Shown one piece after another: positions 1 to 9,421 of a stretch of DNA of 44,959 nucleotides. The stretch is from positions 1 through 44,959 of the forward strand of contig WAOR01000108.1 in the NCBI GenBank assembly GCA_015521175.1, given 5' to 3'. A model generated the notes under the pieces. It had not been told where the DNA came from. It searched no databases and was given only the letters and a program-made list of their open reading frames with translations. This DNA is from Thermodiscus sp. Its GTDB lineage: Archaea > Thermoproteota > Thermoprotei_A > Sulfolobales > Acidilobaceae. Within the stretch, counting starts at the first letter, position 1. Each line of letters starts with the position of its first letter. Position numbers and translations under genes: made by a program.

Positions 1-5
1 CCTTT

Positions 6-629
6 ATGAAGAGGCCAATAGTTGCCGTGGAGCACATGGAGGATCACCCAACCAGGTGGCTAGTAGAGGAGTACGTTGAAGCTGTAAGAGAGGCCACTAC
101 GGCAGGCCTCCGCCTGATAATAACTGGCGTGAGGGACCCCCGCCTCCAAGCGATACTGAGTAAGAGAGGGGTGGAATGGGAGTGGAGGCATTCATGGGAG
201 CTATACGACCTGCCCGGCACAATAGTGCTAGACATGTGGGCCCCAAGGGACCTCGAGGTGTGGGAGGCGCAGCAGGCTAGGGCGTTTGTAGTCGGAGGCA
301 TAATGGGGGACTATCCTCCACGGGGAAGGGGGAGGCTCCTCTCCTGGATGTTCGACTGGGCCTCTACTCGCAGGCTAGGCGAGGCACAGCTTAGCATTCA
401 CACGAGTGTTTGGGCTCTCGCAATGGTTAGGCGGGGCGTCCCGGTTAACCGCCTCCCCCTGTGCCCGGAGGGGGCTTCCTTCGAAGCTGACCTGGGCTTT
501 TACAGGGTTGAAGTCACACTACCCTTCGCTTACCCCTGCGGGGAAGACGGTTCGCCGAGGGTCCCCCAGGGTGTTAGGAGGATACTGGCTCGAGGGGTTG
601 TGTGGGACGAGGAGGTATGGTCTTTCTAG
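6..629 (+). CDS. SPOUT-like SAM-dependent methyltransferase, SFM1/DUF431 (PF04252)-like
   Basis: ORF; VEHMED...W.VEEY N-terminus and overall length resemble the archaeal/yeast Sfm1 family. Confidence 0.6.
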   Translation: MKRPIVAVEHMEDHPTRWLVEEYVEAVREATTAGLRLIITGVRDPRLQAILSKRGVEWEWRHSWELYDLPGTIVLDMWAPRDLEVWEAQQARAFVVGGIMGDYPPRGRGRLLSWMFDWASTRRLGEAQLSIHTSVWALAMVRRGVPVNRLPLCPEGASFEADLGFYRVEVTLPFAYPCGEDGSPRVPQGVRRILARGVVWDEEVWSF

Positions 630-1075
630 GCCTCGACTATTCCCTCGGCTCCCTTCTTTTGACTAGTTATCTCAGCGGCTTCGGCTTCAAGCTCTGCTCG
701 GAGATCGTCGTTTATGTAGGGTGCTATTAATAGCACCTTGTTCTCTTGATATTCATCCTCAGTTATTATGGTGCTGTCGAAGCTCACTAGGATTATTGGG
801 AGCATTGCCGATGCCTTATCCTTCCCTCTGCTTAGCGGTATGCCAGCGTCTCTTAGCGCATCGTATAAGGCCGGGTCTATTGGTAGCTTAATCTCGACCT
901 CTCTAACATCGCGGGCTACCACGAAGTCGCTCTTCCGCGGCTCCCATTCGTCTATGACGCGTTTAACCTCCTCTTTCGTGACCTCGTAGAGGTCGCCCTC
1001 AACGATATCCGATTCAACTACCTTGCCGTACTCGGCTCTTATCACCAACACCTTCAAGGCCCTGGCACCCCTCAC
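626..1075 (-). CDS. Conserved crenarchaeal hypothetical protein (possibly DUF2286)
   Basis: ORF; KVLVIRAEYGKVVESDIVEGDL... acidic small protein. Confidence 0.55.
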   Translation of the reverse strand: MRGARALKVLVIRAEYGKVVESDIVEGDLYEVTKEEVKRVIDEWEPRKSDFVVARDVREVEIKLPIDPALYDALRDAGIPLSRGKDKASAMLPIILVSFDSTIITEDEYQENKVLLIAPYINDDLRAELEAEAAEITSQKKGAEGIVEA

Positions 1076-1176
1076 TGCTCTCCTTGCAGGGCCATCAGTG
1101 CACTGAGGTAAAAACCCTTGACTACTATACGGAGGGAGGTGCGCCTGCCCAGGGGGCGAGCCAGCAATACTGAGGG

Positions 1177-3258
1177 GTGTCGAGCGGAGTGGCTAGGAGC
1201 AAGGGGCCAGAAGCCTGGCCTGTGAGAGCAGAAACCTACTGGTGCCCCGAGACGAACGTGCCACTAGTGGGCAAGGAGTGTAGGAGTGGTGCTAAGGGTT
1301 ACAGGCTCAACCTAACGGATCCGGGAGACGCGAGGCCAGCGTTCGACCACGATATTGAATCACTCAGGAAAGGGTACGAGAGAGAGACGGGGTCGCCAGC
1401 CGGATTCCAGGAACTCCGCGGGTATAGTGTAGTGTTATTCAACAAGGTACCCTTCATGGATCTAATGTACGAGGTTGTAGCCGATGGACGGGTTATAGGC
1501 CGGCTCTACTGGGACCCCCTCGAGTCAACCTGGAGGTTCCGCTTCTCCTACCCCGGCCTCGCACGCGTATGGCACAGGGAGCCCCTCCCTATTATACGCT
1601 TCCAGGGGTCCCCCAGGGACCTCAAGAAGCACTGGCTCCACCCGAACAACGGGGGCCTCGCACCTGGGACCCAGGTAGCATTCGCCACCCCGCAGGGGGA
1701 CCCGCTGGGAATAGGCTACGTTCACCCCAACGGGGAGAGGATAAAGGTTCACACCGTCTTCTGGAGGAGGCCAGAGCCCTACGCCTCGCGCAGACCGTCC
1801 ACATGGAACGACGCCCTGAGAGAGAACGAATACTATCTTTACCTTCACCCGGCCCGGGCAGTGAAGTTCATCTATGTCATGAAGGAGAAGATAGGCAAGC
1901 CCGTGATAGTATCCTATAGCGGCGGTAAGGACAGCCTAGCCGCCCTCAACCTAACACTGGAGGCTGGCATTAAACCCTACGTCCTATTCAACGACACCGG
2001 GATAGAGCTGCCGGAGACGAGGGAGTCCGTGAGGAAGATCGTAGAGGAGAAGGACCTAGAATTGCTCGTCGCCGACGCAGGCGACGCTTTCTGGCGTGCA
2101 GTCGAGGTTGTAGGACCGCCCGGGAAGGATTACAGGTGGTGTTGCAAGGTAACCAAGCTAGCCCCACTGAGCAGACTCCTATTAGAGAGGTTCCCCGACG
2201 GCGCCTTGAACATTGTTGGGCAGAGGGCGTACGAGAGCCTGGATAGGGCTAGGAGCCCAAGGGTTTGGAGGAATAGGTGGCTCCCCCAGATCCTCAACAT
2301 AAGCCCCATCCAGTACTGGAGCCAGCTAATGGTCTGGCTCTACATCTGGGACAGGAAGCTACCCTACAACCCCCTCTACGAGAGGGGCTTCGACAGGATA
2401 GGCTGCTTCATGTGCCCGGCCGCCTTCATGGCCGAGTATAAGCATGTGAAGGAGGCGCACCCAGAGCTCTGGGAAAAGTGGGAGAAAGTACTATGGAAGT
2501 GGGCCGAGCGGATAGGATTACAGGGCAAGGAGGCAGAGGCATGGGTCCGCAGGGGAATATGGCGGTGGCTCACGCCAGCGGCTCAAAAACAAAGGCTAGC
2601 TCAGAGGCTAGGCGTGAGGCTCCCCGACTGGAGGGAGAAGTACCGGAGATGGCTGAGGCCAGGCCTGGAAGCCTATGATGAAGGGGAAGATGGAGTAATC
2701 GTAAGGTTTAGCGACCCCTACCCGATAGAAAGCCTAGCCGAGCAGTACACGGTCCTAGGCGCATTCAAAGCCCGCAAACAGGGAGACGAGCTGGAGCTCG
2801 AGGGGCCCTCCGGGATACGGGTAGAATTCAACGGGCGAACCATCAGGGTGAAGGGGGCTAAGGGGATACTAGCAAGAGAACTAGCACTAGATGCCGCTAA
2901 GCTCGCCTTCCGCTGGTACGGCTGCGCTGGCTGCAAGGCCTGCGAGACGAGCTGTCCCACAGGCGCTATCCGAGTAGTTTACGAGGATGGAAGGTATAGG
3001 CCCGTGGTTGAAGAGTCTAAGTGCATCCACTGCAAGCTGTGCCTCGACAATTGCCCTCTGGCAGACGTCGTCGCAGAGAGGATATACTCGGCACTCGCCC
3101 TAGACGAGCCCACTGCTTGGCGGAGGAGCGGGCGGAGGAGTAGGGAGAGCGTTATCCGCAGGTACCTCCTCTTGAAGGGCTATAAGATCGAGGAGGATAG
3201 TACTGCTGTCGTCGACGAGGACGTGCTAGTAATGCCTCCAGGCCTCATGGAGGAATAA
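1177..3258 (+). CDS. PAPS reductase/PP-loop family protein fused to C-terminal 2x[4Fe-4S] ferredoxin domain
   Basis: SGGKDS PP-loop motif; CCKVTK; C-terminal CAGCKACETSCPTGAI and CIHCKLCLDNCP. Confidence 0.85.
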   Translation: MSSGVARSKGPEAWPVRAETYWCPETNVPLVGKECRSGAKGYRLNLTDPGDARPAFDHDIESLRKGYERETGSPAGFQELRGYSVVLFNKVPFMDLMYEVVADGRVIGRLYWDPLESTWRFRFSYPGLARVWHREPLPIIRFQGSPRDLKKHWLHPNNGGLAPGTQVAFATPQGDPLGIGYVHPNGERIKVHTVFWRRPEPYASRRPSTWNDALRENEYYLYLHPARAVKFIYVMKEKIGKPVIVSYSGGKDSLAALNLTLEAGIKPYVLFNDTGIELPETRESVRKIVEEKDLELLVADAGDAFWRAVEVVGPPGKDYRWCCKVTKLAPLSRLLLERFPDGALNIVGQRAYESLDRARSPRVWRNRWLPQILNISPIQYWSQLMVWLYIWDRKLPYNPLYERGFDRIGCFMCPAAFMAEYKHVKEAHPELWEKWEKVLWKWAERIGLQGKEAEAWVRRGIWRWLTPAAQKQRLAQRLGVRLPDWREKYRRWLRPGLEAYDEGEDGVIVRFSDPYPIESLAEQYTVLGAFKARKQGDELELEGPSGIRVEFNGRTIRVKGAKGILARELALDAAKLAFRWYGCAGCKACETSCPTGAIRVVYEDGRYRPVVEESKCIHCKLCLDNCPLADVVAERIYSALALDEPTAWRRSGRRSRESVIRRYLLLKGYKIEEDSTAVVDEDVLVMPPGLMEE

Positions 3259-3314
3259 CCCTGAAATATAGAATTCCCTGACACCGCTTGCATCTCCGGG
3301 GGAGTTGCTGAGAG

Positions 3315-4070
3315 TTGACAAGCCCGGTCGACGCTCTGTTATTCCTCACAATAGGCTTCGCTGGAGGATTCCTCGGCTCGATACTAGGAATTGGAGGAGG
3401 CTCGCTCATGACGCCCCTCCTGCTAGCGGTAGGCTATGATATAACAGTGGCAGTCCCCGCCAGCCTCCTAGCAATCGTCGGTACAAGTCTTGGAGGACTC
3501 TATGTCTACGAGGAGAAAGGCCTCATAGACTACGACCTAGCAGTTACAGCTGAAGCTGTAACCGTCCCCGGGAGCCTGACCGGGGTCTTAATAGCCTCCG
3601 CTGGCTTCAAGGAGGCTATGAAACTCACACTAGCAGTCATACTACTCCTTATCAGCATTGACATGATCCGCCCCACGAAACAGGGCAATAACGGGGAAAA
3701 CGCTGGACCTAGTACTCACCCGTTAGTCGGCTATGCTTCAATGTACCTGGCAGGAATGATCTCAGCTCTAGCAGGCATAGGCGGGGGAGTATTAAAGGTA
3801 CCTGTTCTCCACAAGCTGATGGGAGTAGACATCAAGAAGGCGGTGGCAACAAGCAAACTCATGGTGGGGCTAACTGGGGCGGCGGGGGCACTGGGATACT
3901 ACCTGGGAGGCCTCCTTAACTCGTGCCTCGCCCTTAGCCTTCTAGCGGGATCGTTAGCGGGGGGATTAGTCGGGGCTAGGACGGGGGTAAAGCTATCGGG
4001 AAGACTGATCAAGGTCTTGTTCTCATTATTCCTACTTGCCATGAGTGTTCTCGTCATAGTGAGGGGATGA
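3315..4070 (+). CDS. TauE/SafE-family sulfite/anion exporter-like membrane protein
   Basis: Multi-TM protein with duplicated GIGGGxLxxP motifs; TTG start. Confidence 0.85.
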   Translation: MTSPVDALLFLTIGFAGGFLGSILGIGGGSLMTPLLLAVGYDITVAVPASLLAIVGTSLGGLYVYEEKGLIDYDLAVTAEAVTVPGSLTGVLIASAGFKEAMKLTLAVILLLISIDMIRPTKQGNNGENAGPSTHPLVGYASMYLAGMISALAGIGGGVLKVPVLHKLMGVDIKKAVATSKLMVGLTGAAGALGYYLGGLLNSCLALSLLAGSLAGGLVGARTGVKLSGRLIKVLFSLFLLAMSVLVIVRG

Positions 4071-4315
4071 AGGTGAGCCGTTATACTAGGGCGGTATCGA
4101 GGAGTGTTACTAGGTACGTACCGCCAATAGCCCTCCTGTTATCCCTCGCCGGCGTAGGGGTATTGTGTGATGCGCTAGCCCTTATCATGGTCTCTCTACC
4201 ATACGCTCTACTAGTGGTGGCGTTGGTCACGCAGGAGTTCAAGGCGTCTACTAAGATAGCATTAATAATATTATATTTAGAATTATTATTAGTTTTAATA
4301 GTCAAGCATGGCTAG
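4067..4315 (+). CDS. Small hypothetical membrane protein
   Basis: ORF overlapping the upstream stop (ATGA); two hydrophobic segments. Confidence 0.5.
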   Translation: MKVSRYTRAVSRSVTRYVPPIALLLSLAGVGVLCDALALIMVSLPYALLVVALVTQEFKASTKIALIILYLELLLVLIVKHG

Positions 4316-4905
4316 CATGGAGTAAAGGGAACCAGCCTTCTAGGATTAAACCTACGCGGCCTAAACAACCCCCCTACAGCAAAGCGGAGCGGTACATCGA
4401 AATCAGATGACACGTTCACTCGGTAATGCCTCGACACCTCAACGGGCTCATAGGCGAAGTAAACCCTTATCATACCACGCCACACGGGCAATCCATCATG
4501 CCTAAGACTAATGCCCATGGCCCTGGAAACCCTCCCAGGACCCTCAACGAGTCTTCCATCCACAAGGCACGAGCGTGCTAGAACCGCTCCCCCACTCCCC
4601 GGCTCGTGGGCAACAATGTTTGCCAAATACCAACCATGCATACCGTAAACAAGCAGTATCCCCGGATCTCCAAACAGCCTCTCCCTTATCCTGCCAGACT
4701 TATACCGCCTAGCCCTAGAGCCGGGATCACAATCTCCGAAGTAAGCCTCGGTCTCCACGATAATACACGAGCGATCATTGACTACTAGCCTAGCTCCTAG
4801 AAGTTCACGCGCCACAAGGTCTGGCCTCCTGGCATAGAAGTCTCTGGGGATAATCCGGCCCTTCTTCGGAGACTCTTTAAGGGCGCTACTGCTCGTGTTC
4901 TTCAT
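4312..4905 (-). CDS. 3-methyladenine DNA glycosylase (AAG/MPG family)
   Basis: LARELLGARLV, VETEAYFGDCD, LLVYGMHGWYLANIV, EGPGRVSRAMGI motifs. Confidence 0.85.
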   Translation of the reverse strand: MKNTSSSALKESPKKGRIIPRDFYARRPDLVARELLGARLVVNDRSCIIVETEAYFGDCDPGSRARRYKSGRIRERLFGDPGILLVYGMHGWYLANIVAHEPGSGGAVLARSCLVDGRLVEGPGRVSRAMGISLRHDGLPVWRGMIRVYFAYEPVEVSRHYRVNVSSDFDVPLRFAVGGLFRPRRFNPRRLVPFTPC

Positions 4906-4961
4906 AAGTTTGGACCCTCTTGATGGAATCGTATAGGATGGTTTTTCTATGTGCTTTCGGC

Positions 4962-5018
4962 GGGGTCGAGCCGCAGAGAATTCTTCACTGTTCAGCTAGG
5001 TGTTGGCTCTTCATCCCC
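4962..5018 (-). ncRNA. Box C/D guide sRNA (candidate E)
   Basis: Minus-strand read: GGGG-g-ATGAAGA-gccaacacctag-CTGA-aca-GTGAAGA-attctctgcggc-TCGA-CCCC; 12/12 spacers, 3-nt K-loop, terminal complementarity. Confidence 0.82.
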
Positions 5019-5181
5019 CCACGGTCTTGCCCAGCGCTCTGGAAGGATTGATATTTTTAGTCCCACGTTTATCCCACCTCTATATGTAAAGATTTATATT
5101 AGTTTGTAGTGTATTGGTACTTACGAATACGGACTGAGTAACAAATAAAATCTTTGAATTCCCATATTAACACCTGGCAAG

Positions 5182-5203
5182 GGCCTAGTGAACAGATTAG
5201 GCC
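5182..5203. repeat. Inverted repeat GGCCTA-N10-TAGGCC upstream of HTH regulator
   Basis: Direct reading of sequence. Confidence 0.6.
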
Positions 5204-5224
5204 TGTAGAGAGGGGGAATGGAAA

Positions 5225-5578
5225 ATGGTAAAACAAGTAGGCCTTGATAGGAGTGAACTAGAGAAGAGCCTAAGAGCGCTGCTACACTGCTTTAAAGCCG
5301 CTAACCCGGAGGTGTCAGCCAGAATAATACTGTTACTACTTGAGAATGAGAAGGGTATTACTGTCAGCGAGATAAAGGACAAGGTGAATGTGAGCTATGC
5401 AATGGCTCTCCGTATCATTAGCGAGCTGGAGAGCCTGGGCATTGTGGAGACTGATAGAGTGAAGGTTGTTAAGGGTAGGGGTAGGGCTAGGAAGCTAGCG
5501 AGGCTCTCAAAGGAGGGAATAGTGAGGCTAGCCAAGCAGTGCATTGAGCTACTAGAGCCTCTTACAAAGATACAATAA
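5225..5578 (+). CDS. Winged-helix transcriptional regulator (MarR/ArsR-like)
   Basis: GITVSEIKDKVNVSYAMALRIISELESLGIVETDRVKVVKGRGRARKLARLSKEG. Confidence 0.75.
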   Translation: MVKQVGLDRSELEKSLRALLHCFKAANPEVSARIILLLLENEKGITVSEIKDKVNVSYAMALRIISELESLGIVETDRVKVVKGRGRARKLARLSKEGIVRLAKQCIELLEPLTKIQ

Positions 5579-5579
5579 A

Positions 5580-5597
5580 CTATATAAAATATATAGA
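5580..5597. terminator. AT-rich inverted repeat between convergent genes
   Basis: CTATATaaaatATATAG followed by A/T-rich tract between the stops of two convergent genes. Confidence 0.35.
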
Positions 5598-5622
5598 AAT
5601 AATAAATTTTTTAATTAATGAT

Positions 5623-6300
5623 CTAGGTTTTTTCAAGCGCGTAGGCTAGTGCTTCAAGAGAGCCGGCCGGATCCTTAGATTTCATAATGATGCTCGCGAC
5701 CAGTACGCCTCTGGCCCCCAGCTCGACGGCCCTAACTGCGTCGTCGGGAGAGGAGATACCTGCTCCCGCTAATACTGTGATCCCAGGATCAACCCGGTGT
5801 ACTGCTTCCACGCTTCTTGTAATGACCTCTGGCTTAGCCTTACTAACAGGAATCCCGGTACCTATTAGCTCGGGAGGCTCTACTGCAATCATGTCGGGCT
5901 TAAGGTATGCCAGGCCTGCCGCTTCACTAGGAGTATCAGCGCATGCTATCACCTCCTTGCCAGCTTTCCTTACAACATCAATAATTTTAGCAACATCTCT
6001 AAAGGGTATCTTGTGCTCGCTATGATTTATGAGGGTCCCTCGTACTGGAAGATCCCTGATTGCTTCGGCTGGAATGTATCCTGTGTGAGCCCCGTAATCC
6101 AGAGGGTCTAGGTGCTGCAGGTAGAGGTCCTCGTATATGCTAGCTATCTTGTAGGTCATGGGGGCTGGTACTGCTAGTATTATCCTGGTCTTGGATAGTT
6201 TCTCGGCGAGCTCTGCGGCTTTCCTCGCGATCTCCACGGCTTCCTCGCGGAAAGCTGTGGGATATGCCTTGTAGTTGACTACTAGGAATCTCTCCTTCAA
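5623..6300 (-). CDS. tpiA: Triosephosphate isomerase
   Basis: VNYKAYPTAF..., INHSEHKI, VEPPELIGTG, GAGISSPDDA motifs of archaeal TPI. Confidence 0.95.
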   Translation of the reverse strand: MKERFLVVNYKAYPTAFREEAVEIARKAAELAEKLSKTRIILAVPAPMTYKIASIYEDLYLQHLDPLDYGAHTGYIPAEAIRDLPVRGTLINHSEHKIPFRDVAKIIDVVRKAGKEVIACADTPSEAAGLAYLKPDMIAVEPPELIGTGIPVSKAKPEVITRSVEAVHRVDPGITVLAGAGISSPDDAVRAVELGARGVLVASIIMKSKDPAGSLEALAYALEKT

Positions 6301-6354
6301 CGTGATACCCTCCCCTAGAGTATATTATAGGGATGTAGGGGGATCGCTCGGAGT

Positions 6355-7521
6355 TTAGTCGTGGATTTCCTCTCCGCTCAGCTCCTCGCTGTGCTTGATC
6401 ACAGGCTTGTAGCCTAGCTCGTAGGGCTTGAACCTGTCGTGTAGCTTCTTCAGTACCTGGGGTAGTGTTGTGTACTCCATTTCCTCGGGGCCTAGCCTGT
6501 GAGGCATGAATGGACCGTGCCTCCTCATGTAGTCGGTTATTAGCTGGGCTAGCCTCCTGGCCTCGTCGAATGCTGGGTCGTCGAATAGGTCGGCTGGGCC
6601 TATAAGCTCTCCGTTGTGGATCTGGAAGCCTAGCGCTACGACTCTGGGCGGGCCGTCAAACCTCGTCATCTTGGCGTCCTTTAGTCCTACTGGCATTAGC
6701 GGGCCGTGGTGGCTTCCGCGCATCCAGCCGGCAACTAGGTGTGGGAAGCTGAAGGCTTCTAGTATCTCTCCGACTGCTGGGAACCCGCTCTGGGCCCTGG
6801 CGATTGCTACCGGGTCGTCTTTCCCAACGTATTTGCCTGCTATTAGGTTGAGCCTCTCGCTGCTCACGACTCCAGCGATCTCTCCGTCGCTCTTCCTGTA
6901 GACTCTCTTAATAACGTACCTGCTCGGGGTTCCTATGAGTGCTAGGATGTCGTAGAGCTCCTCGGGGGCGGAGAGGCGCACCATCTTGCCCTCGAACACG
7001 TCTAGTATCTCGAATATGAAGCCGTCATGCATTCTAGGATCTATTACTAGGCCGGCTGTGTTGAAGGGGTCGGCGAATATCTTGTAGAAGGGGAGGTTGA
7101 ATGCTCCGGGCTCGGTCTTATCGGCCATGAATATGACGACTGGCTCCGAGGGTCTCTCGACAAACTCCATCTCGGCAACTCCAGGGCCTAGGCCCCGGAC
7201 GTTACCGCTGAACGCGTCGCTTAGCAGGTCCTGTCCTGCGGCGTATAGGCCTAGATCCTTGGCCACCTTGGTGGCTTCCTTGAAGGCGTTCCAGGCCAGC
7301 TCGTGGATCTCTGGGTTATCGACGCCCTTGTAGTGGGTCATTATGAGTTGGAGATCGTCGCCTACATGGGTCACGTAGAAGCTCTTGATTACACCCTTCT
7401 TCTTAGCCTCGGCTAAAATCCTCGAGGCCGCGAGCATCGTGTCCGGGTGCACCTTGTGGTGTCCAGCGAGGCTCCCTATATCGGCCTTGATAACGCTCAG
7501 CGTAACCTTCTCCCCAGGCAT
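6355..7521 (-). CDS. fbp: Fructose-1,6-bisphosphate aldolase/phosphatase (bifunctional, archaeal type)
   Basis: KVTLSVIKADIGSLAGHHKVHP..., GHDLQL-like VGDDLQLIMTHYKG, FMADKTEPGAFNLP..IFADPFNTAGLVIDP. Confidence 0.95.
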   Translation of the reverse strand: MPGEKVTLSVIKADIGSLAGHHKVHPDTMLAASRILAEAKKKGVIKSFYVTHVGDDLQLIMTHYKGVDNPEIHELAWNAFKEATKVAKDLGLYAAGQDLLSDAFSGNVRGLGPGVAEMEFVERPSEPVVIFMADKTEPGAFNLPFYKIFADPFNTAGLVIDPRMHDGFIFEILDVFEGKMVRLSAPEELYDILALIGTPSRYVIKRVYRKSDGEIAGVVSSERLNLIAGKYVGKDDPVAIARAQSGFPAVGEILEAFSFPHLVAGWMRGSHHGPLMPVGLKDAKMTRFDGPPRVVALGFQIHNGELIGPADLFDDPAFDEARRLAQLITDYMRRHGPFMPHRLGPEEMEYTTLPQVLKKLHDRFKPYELGYKPVIKHSEELSGEEIHD

Positions 7522-7582
7522 AGGATGCCACCAAGACTATGAAGGTATCCTGGGAGAGTTTAAAGGTTAGGGTAGTATTCCA

Positions 7583-9421
7583 CTATGCTCCTCCATAATA
7601 GTATTCTCCCTTCGCCTTCTGCATCCTGTCCAGGAAGCTTCCCGGCTTGTTGACCCTGGGCCTCCCAGTGGCTGGGTCCCTCCTGAAGGTCACGCCTAGC
7701 TCTCTTAGGAATAGGTTCATGGCCTTGTAGAGGTTCATAGGCTTGCTCGCGTGTCCTTCTACTCCGGGCTTTCCTAGTATTGGGATAAGCTTGTCGCTTA
7801 TGAAGTCGATAACTAGGAGGTCGTGTTCTACGACGAAGGCAGCGGCACCTCTCCCCTCCGTGACCCGCCTAATCGCCCTGGCCACGGCAAGCCTCTCTTC
7901 AACGTCGAGGTAAGCGCTAGGCTCGTCGAGTAGATATATGTCGGCCTCCCGTGCAAGCGCTATGGCTACTGCGAGTTTTTGCATCTCGCCTCCACTCAAC
8001 CTCCGGGCCTCTCTGTCCCAAAGCTTGTTCAAGCGCAGCTTCTGGATCAGCTCGAGGTAAAGCCATGACCCGGGCACAACGGCCTCAGGGTTAGCCTCTC
8101 GTAGAAGGTCTCCAACCGTGTATCCTTTCGGGAAGAGTTCCGGCCCAACATACTGGGGCTTATAGCTAACGGTGTACTCACCCTCGATCATTACCATGCC
8201 GTCAACGGGCTCTATCTTTCCAGCGAGAGTTGCGATAAACGTCGTCTTCCCAATGCCGTTGGGACCAACAATACCTATGACTTCTCCGCTCCAGACTTCT
8301 CCCGCCTCTGCTCGAAGCGTGAAGGAGCCCCTCCTAACGGCGAGGTCAGTCCACTCCAAGTACTTGATCTTTTTCTTAGGACCTGCCTCGACCGATGCCT
8401 CCGAGAGTTTTCTAAACCGGATGGGCTCTTTCCTCAACCGGATGTTCTCTGCTGGCAGGTATCCTTCTAGGAAATTGTTTACTCCAACCCTGGTACCGTA
8501 GGGTGTAGACACGATCCCGTAGGCACCCGGCTCTCCATATAGTATGTGGACGATTTCCGTGACAAAGTCCAGAACTGCTAGGTCGTGCTCGATTACTAGG
8601 AAATAGCGGCCCGGCTTAACTTCCCTCATTATAAGGTTCGCGACCCGCATTCTCTCCCTGATGTCAAGGTAGCTGCTTGGCTCGTCGAAGATGTACACGT
8701 TAGCATCCTTAGATAAAACAGCCGCGATTAGGAGTTTCTGCAGCTCGCCGCCACTAATCTTCCTAATATCTCTATCCCAGATAGTGTCGAGGCCAAGCTC
8801 CTGGGCCAGATCTTTCGCGACTCCCCGTTCATCGGCCCTCTCAAGCAGTTGGCCAACTGTTCCCTTGAGGTACCTAGGAACTAGGTCAACATGTTGTACC
8901 TTATGAGCCACCCGGAGCTTCCCGTCCGCCAGCTTTCTAAGATATGTCTGGAGCTCGCTACCACGAAACCTCCTAATTATCTCGTCCCAGTCGGGTTCAC
9001 GGTTCGGGTCGCCGAGGTTAGGCTTCAACTCTCCGCCGAGTATCCTGACAGCTGTAGTCTTACCGGTGCCATTCTTGCCTATGAGGCCTACTGCCTTCCC
9101 ATCCTTGGGCACCGGTAGCCTGTAGAGCTTGAACCCGTTAACCCCATATCTATGGACAGCCTGTTCCTCTAGCTCGCTTGGCAGGTTCACGATGAATATG
9201 GCGTCGAAGGGACAGGCCTTCACGCAGAGGCCGCAGCCGATGCACACGTCCTCGAATATGACGGGCTTACCCTTCTTCTCCTTGTCAGCCTTAATCGCTA
9301 CGCCACGCCCGCTCTTGTTAATGGGGCACACATTGATGCACTCGTAGCTACATTTTCTCGGTTTGCACACGTCGTAGTCTATTACTGCGAGCCGCACCTT
9401 GCCGGCCATCGTGTAGAGCAC
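7583..9421 (-). CDS. Ribosome-recycling ATPase ABCE1/RLI
   Basis: N-terminal Fe-S cysteines, two ABC ATPase domains (GKNGTGKTT, GPNGIGKTT; ISGGELQKL, LSGGEMQKL). Confidence 0.97.
   Translation of the reverse strand: MLYTMAGKVRLAVIDYDVCKPRKCSYECINVCPINKSGRGVAIKADKEKKGKPVIFEDVCIGCGLCVKACPFDAIFIVNLPSELEEQAVHRYGVNGFKLYRLPVPKDGKAVGLIGKNGTGKTTAVRILGGELKPNLGDPNREPDWDEIIRRFRGSELQTYLRKLADGKLRVAHKVQHVDLVPRYLKGTVGQLLERADERGVAKDLAQELGLDTIWDRDIRKISGGELQKLLIAAVLSKDANVYIFDEPSSYLDIRERMRVANLIMREVKPGRYFLVIEHDLAVLDFVTEIVHILYGEPGAYGIVSTPYGTRVGVNNFLEGYLPAENIRLRKEPIRFRKLSEASVEAGPKKKIKYLEWTDLAVRRGSFTLRAEAGEVWSGEVIGIVGPNGIGKTTFIATLAGKIEPVDGMVMIEGEYTVSYKPQYVGPELFPKGYTVGDLLREANPEAVVPGSWLYLELIQKLRLNKLWDREARRLSGGEMQKLAVAIALAREADIYLLDEPSAYLDVEERLAVARAIRRVTEGRGAAAFVVEHDLLVIDFISDKLIPILGKPGVEGHASKPMNLYKAMNLFLRELGVTFRRDPATGRPRVNKPGSFLDRMQKAKGEYYYGGA

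Noticed and set aside
1569-1919. Out-of-frame or antisense ORFs inside large genes (e.g. 1569-1919, 8172-8501, 27599-28009, 37075-37545)
   Set aside because: Low-complexity, Ser/Arg-rich translations overlapping strongly supported genes; typical spurious ORFs.
3285-3318. TPP-riboswitch-like fragment (ATCTCCGGGGGAGTTGCTGAGAG)
   Set aside because: Only the GGGG..CTGAGA portion is similar. The second conserved half is absent and the CDS starts immediately after.
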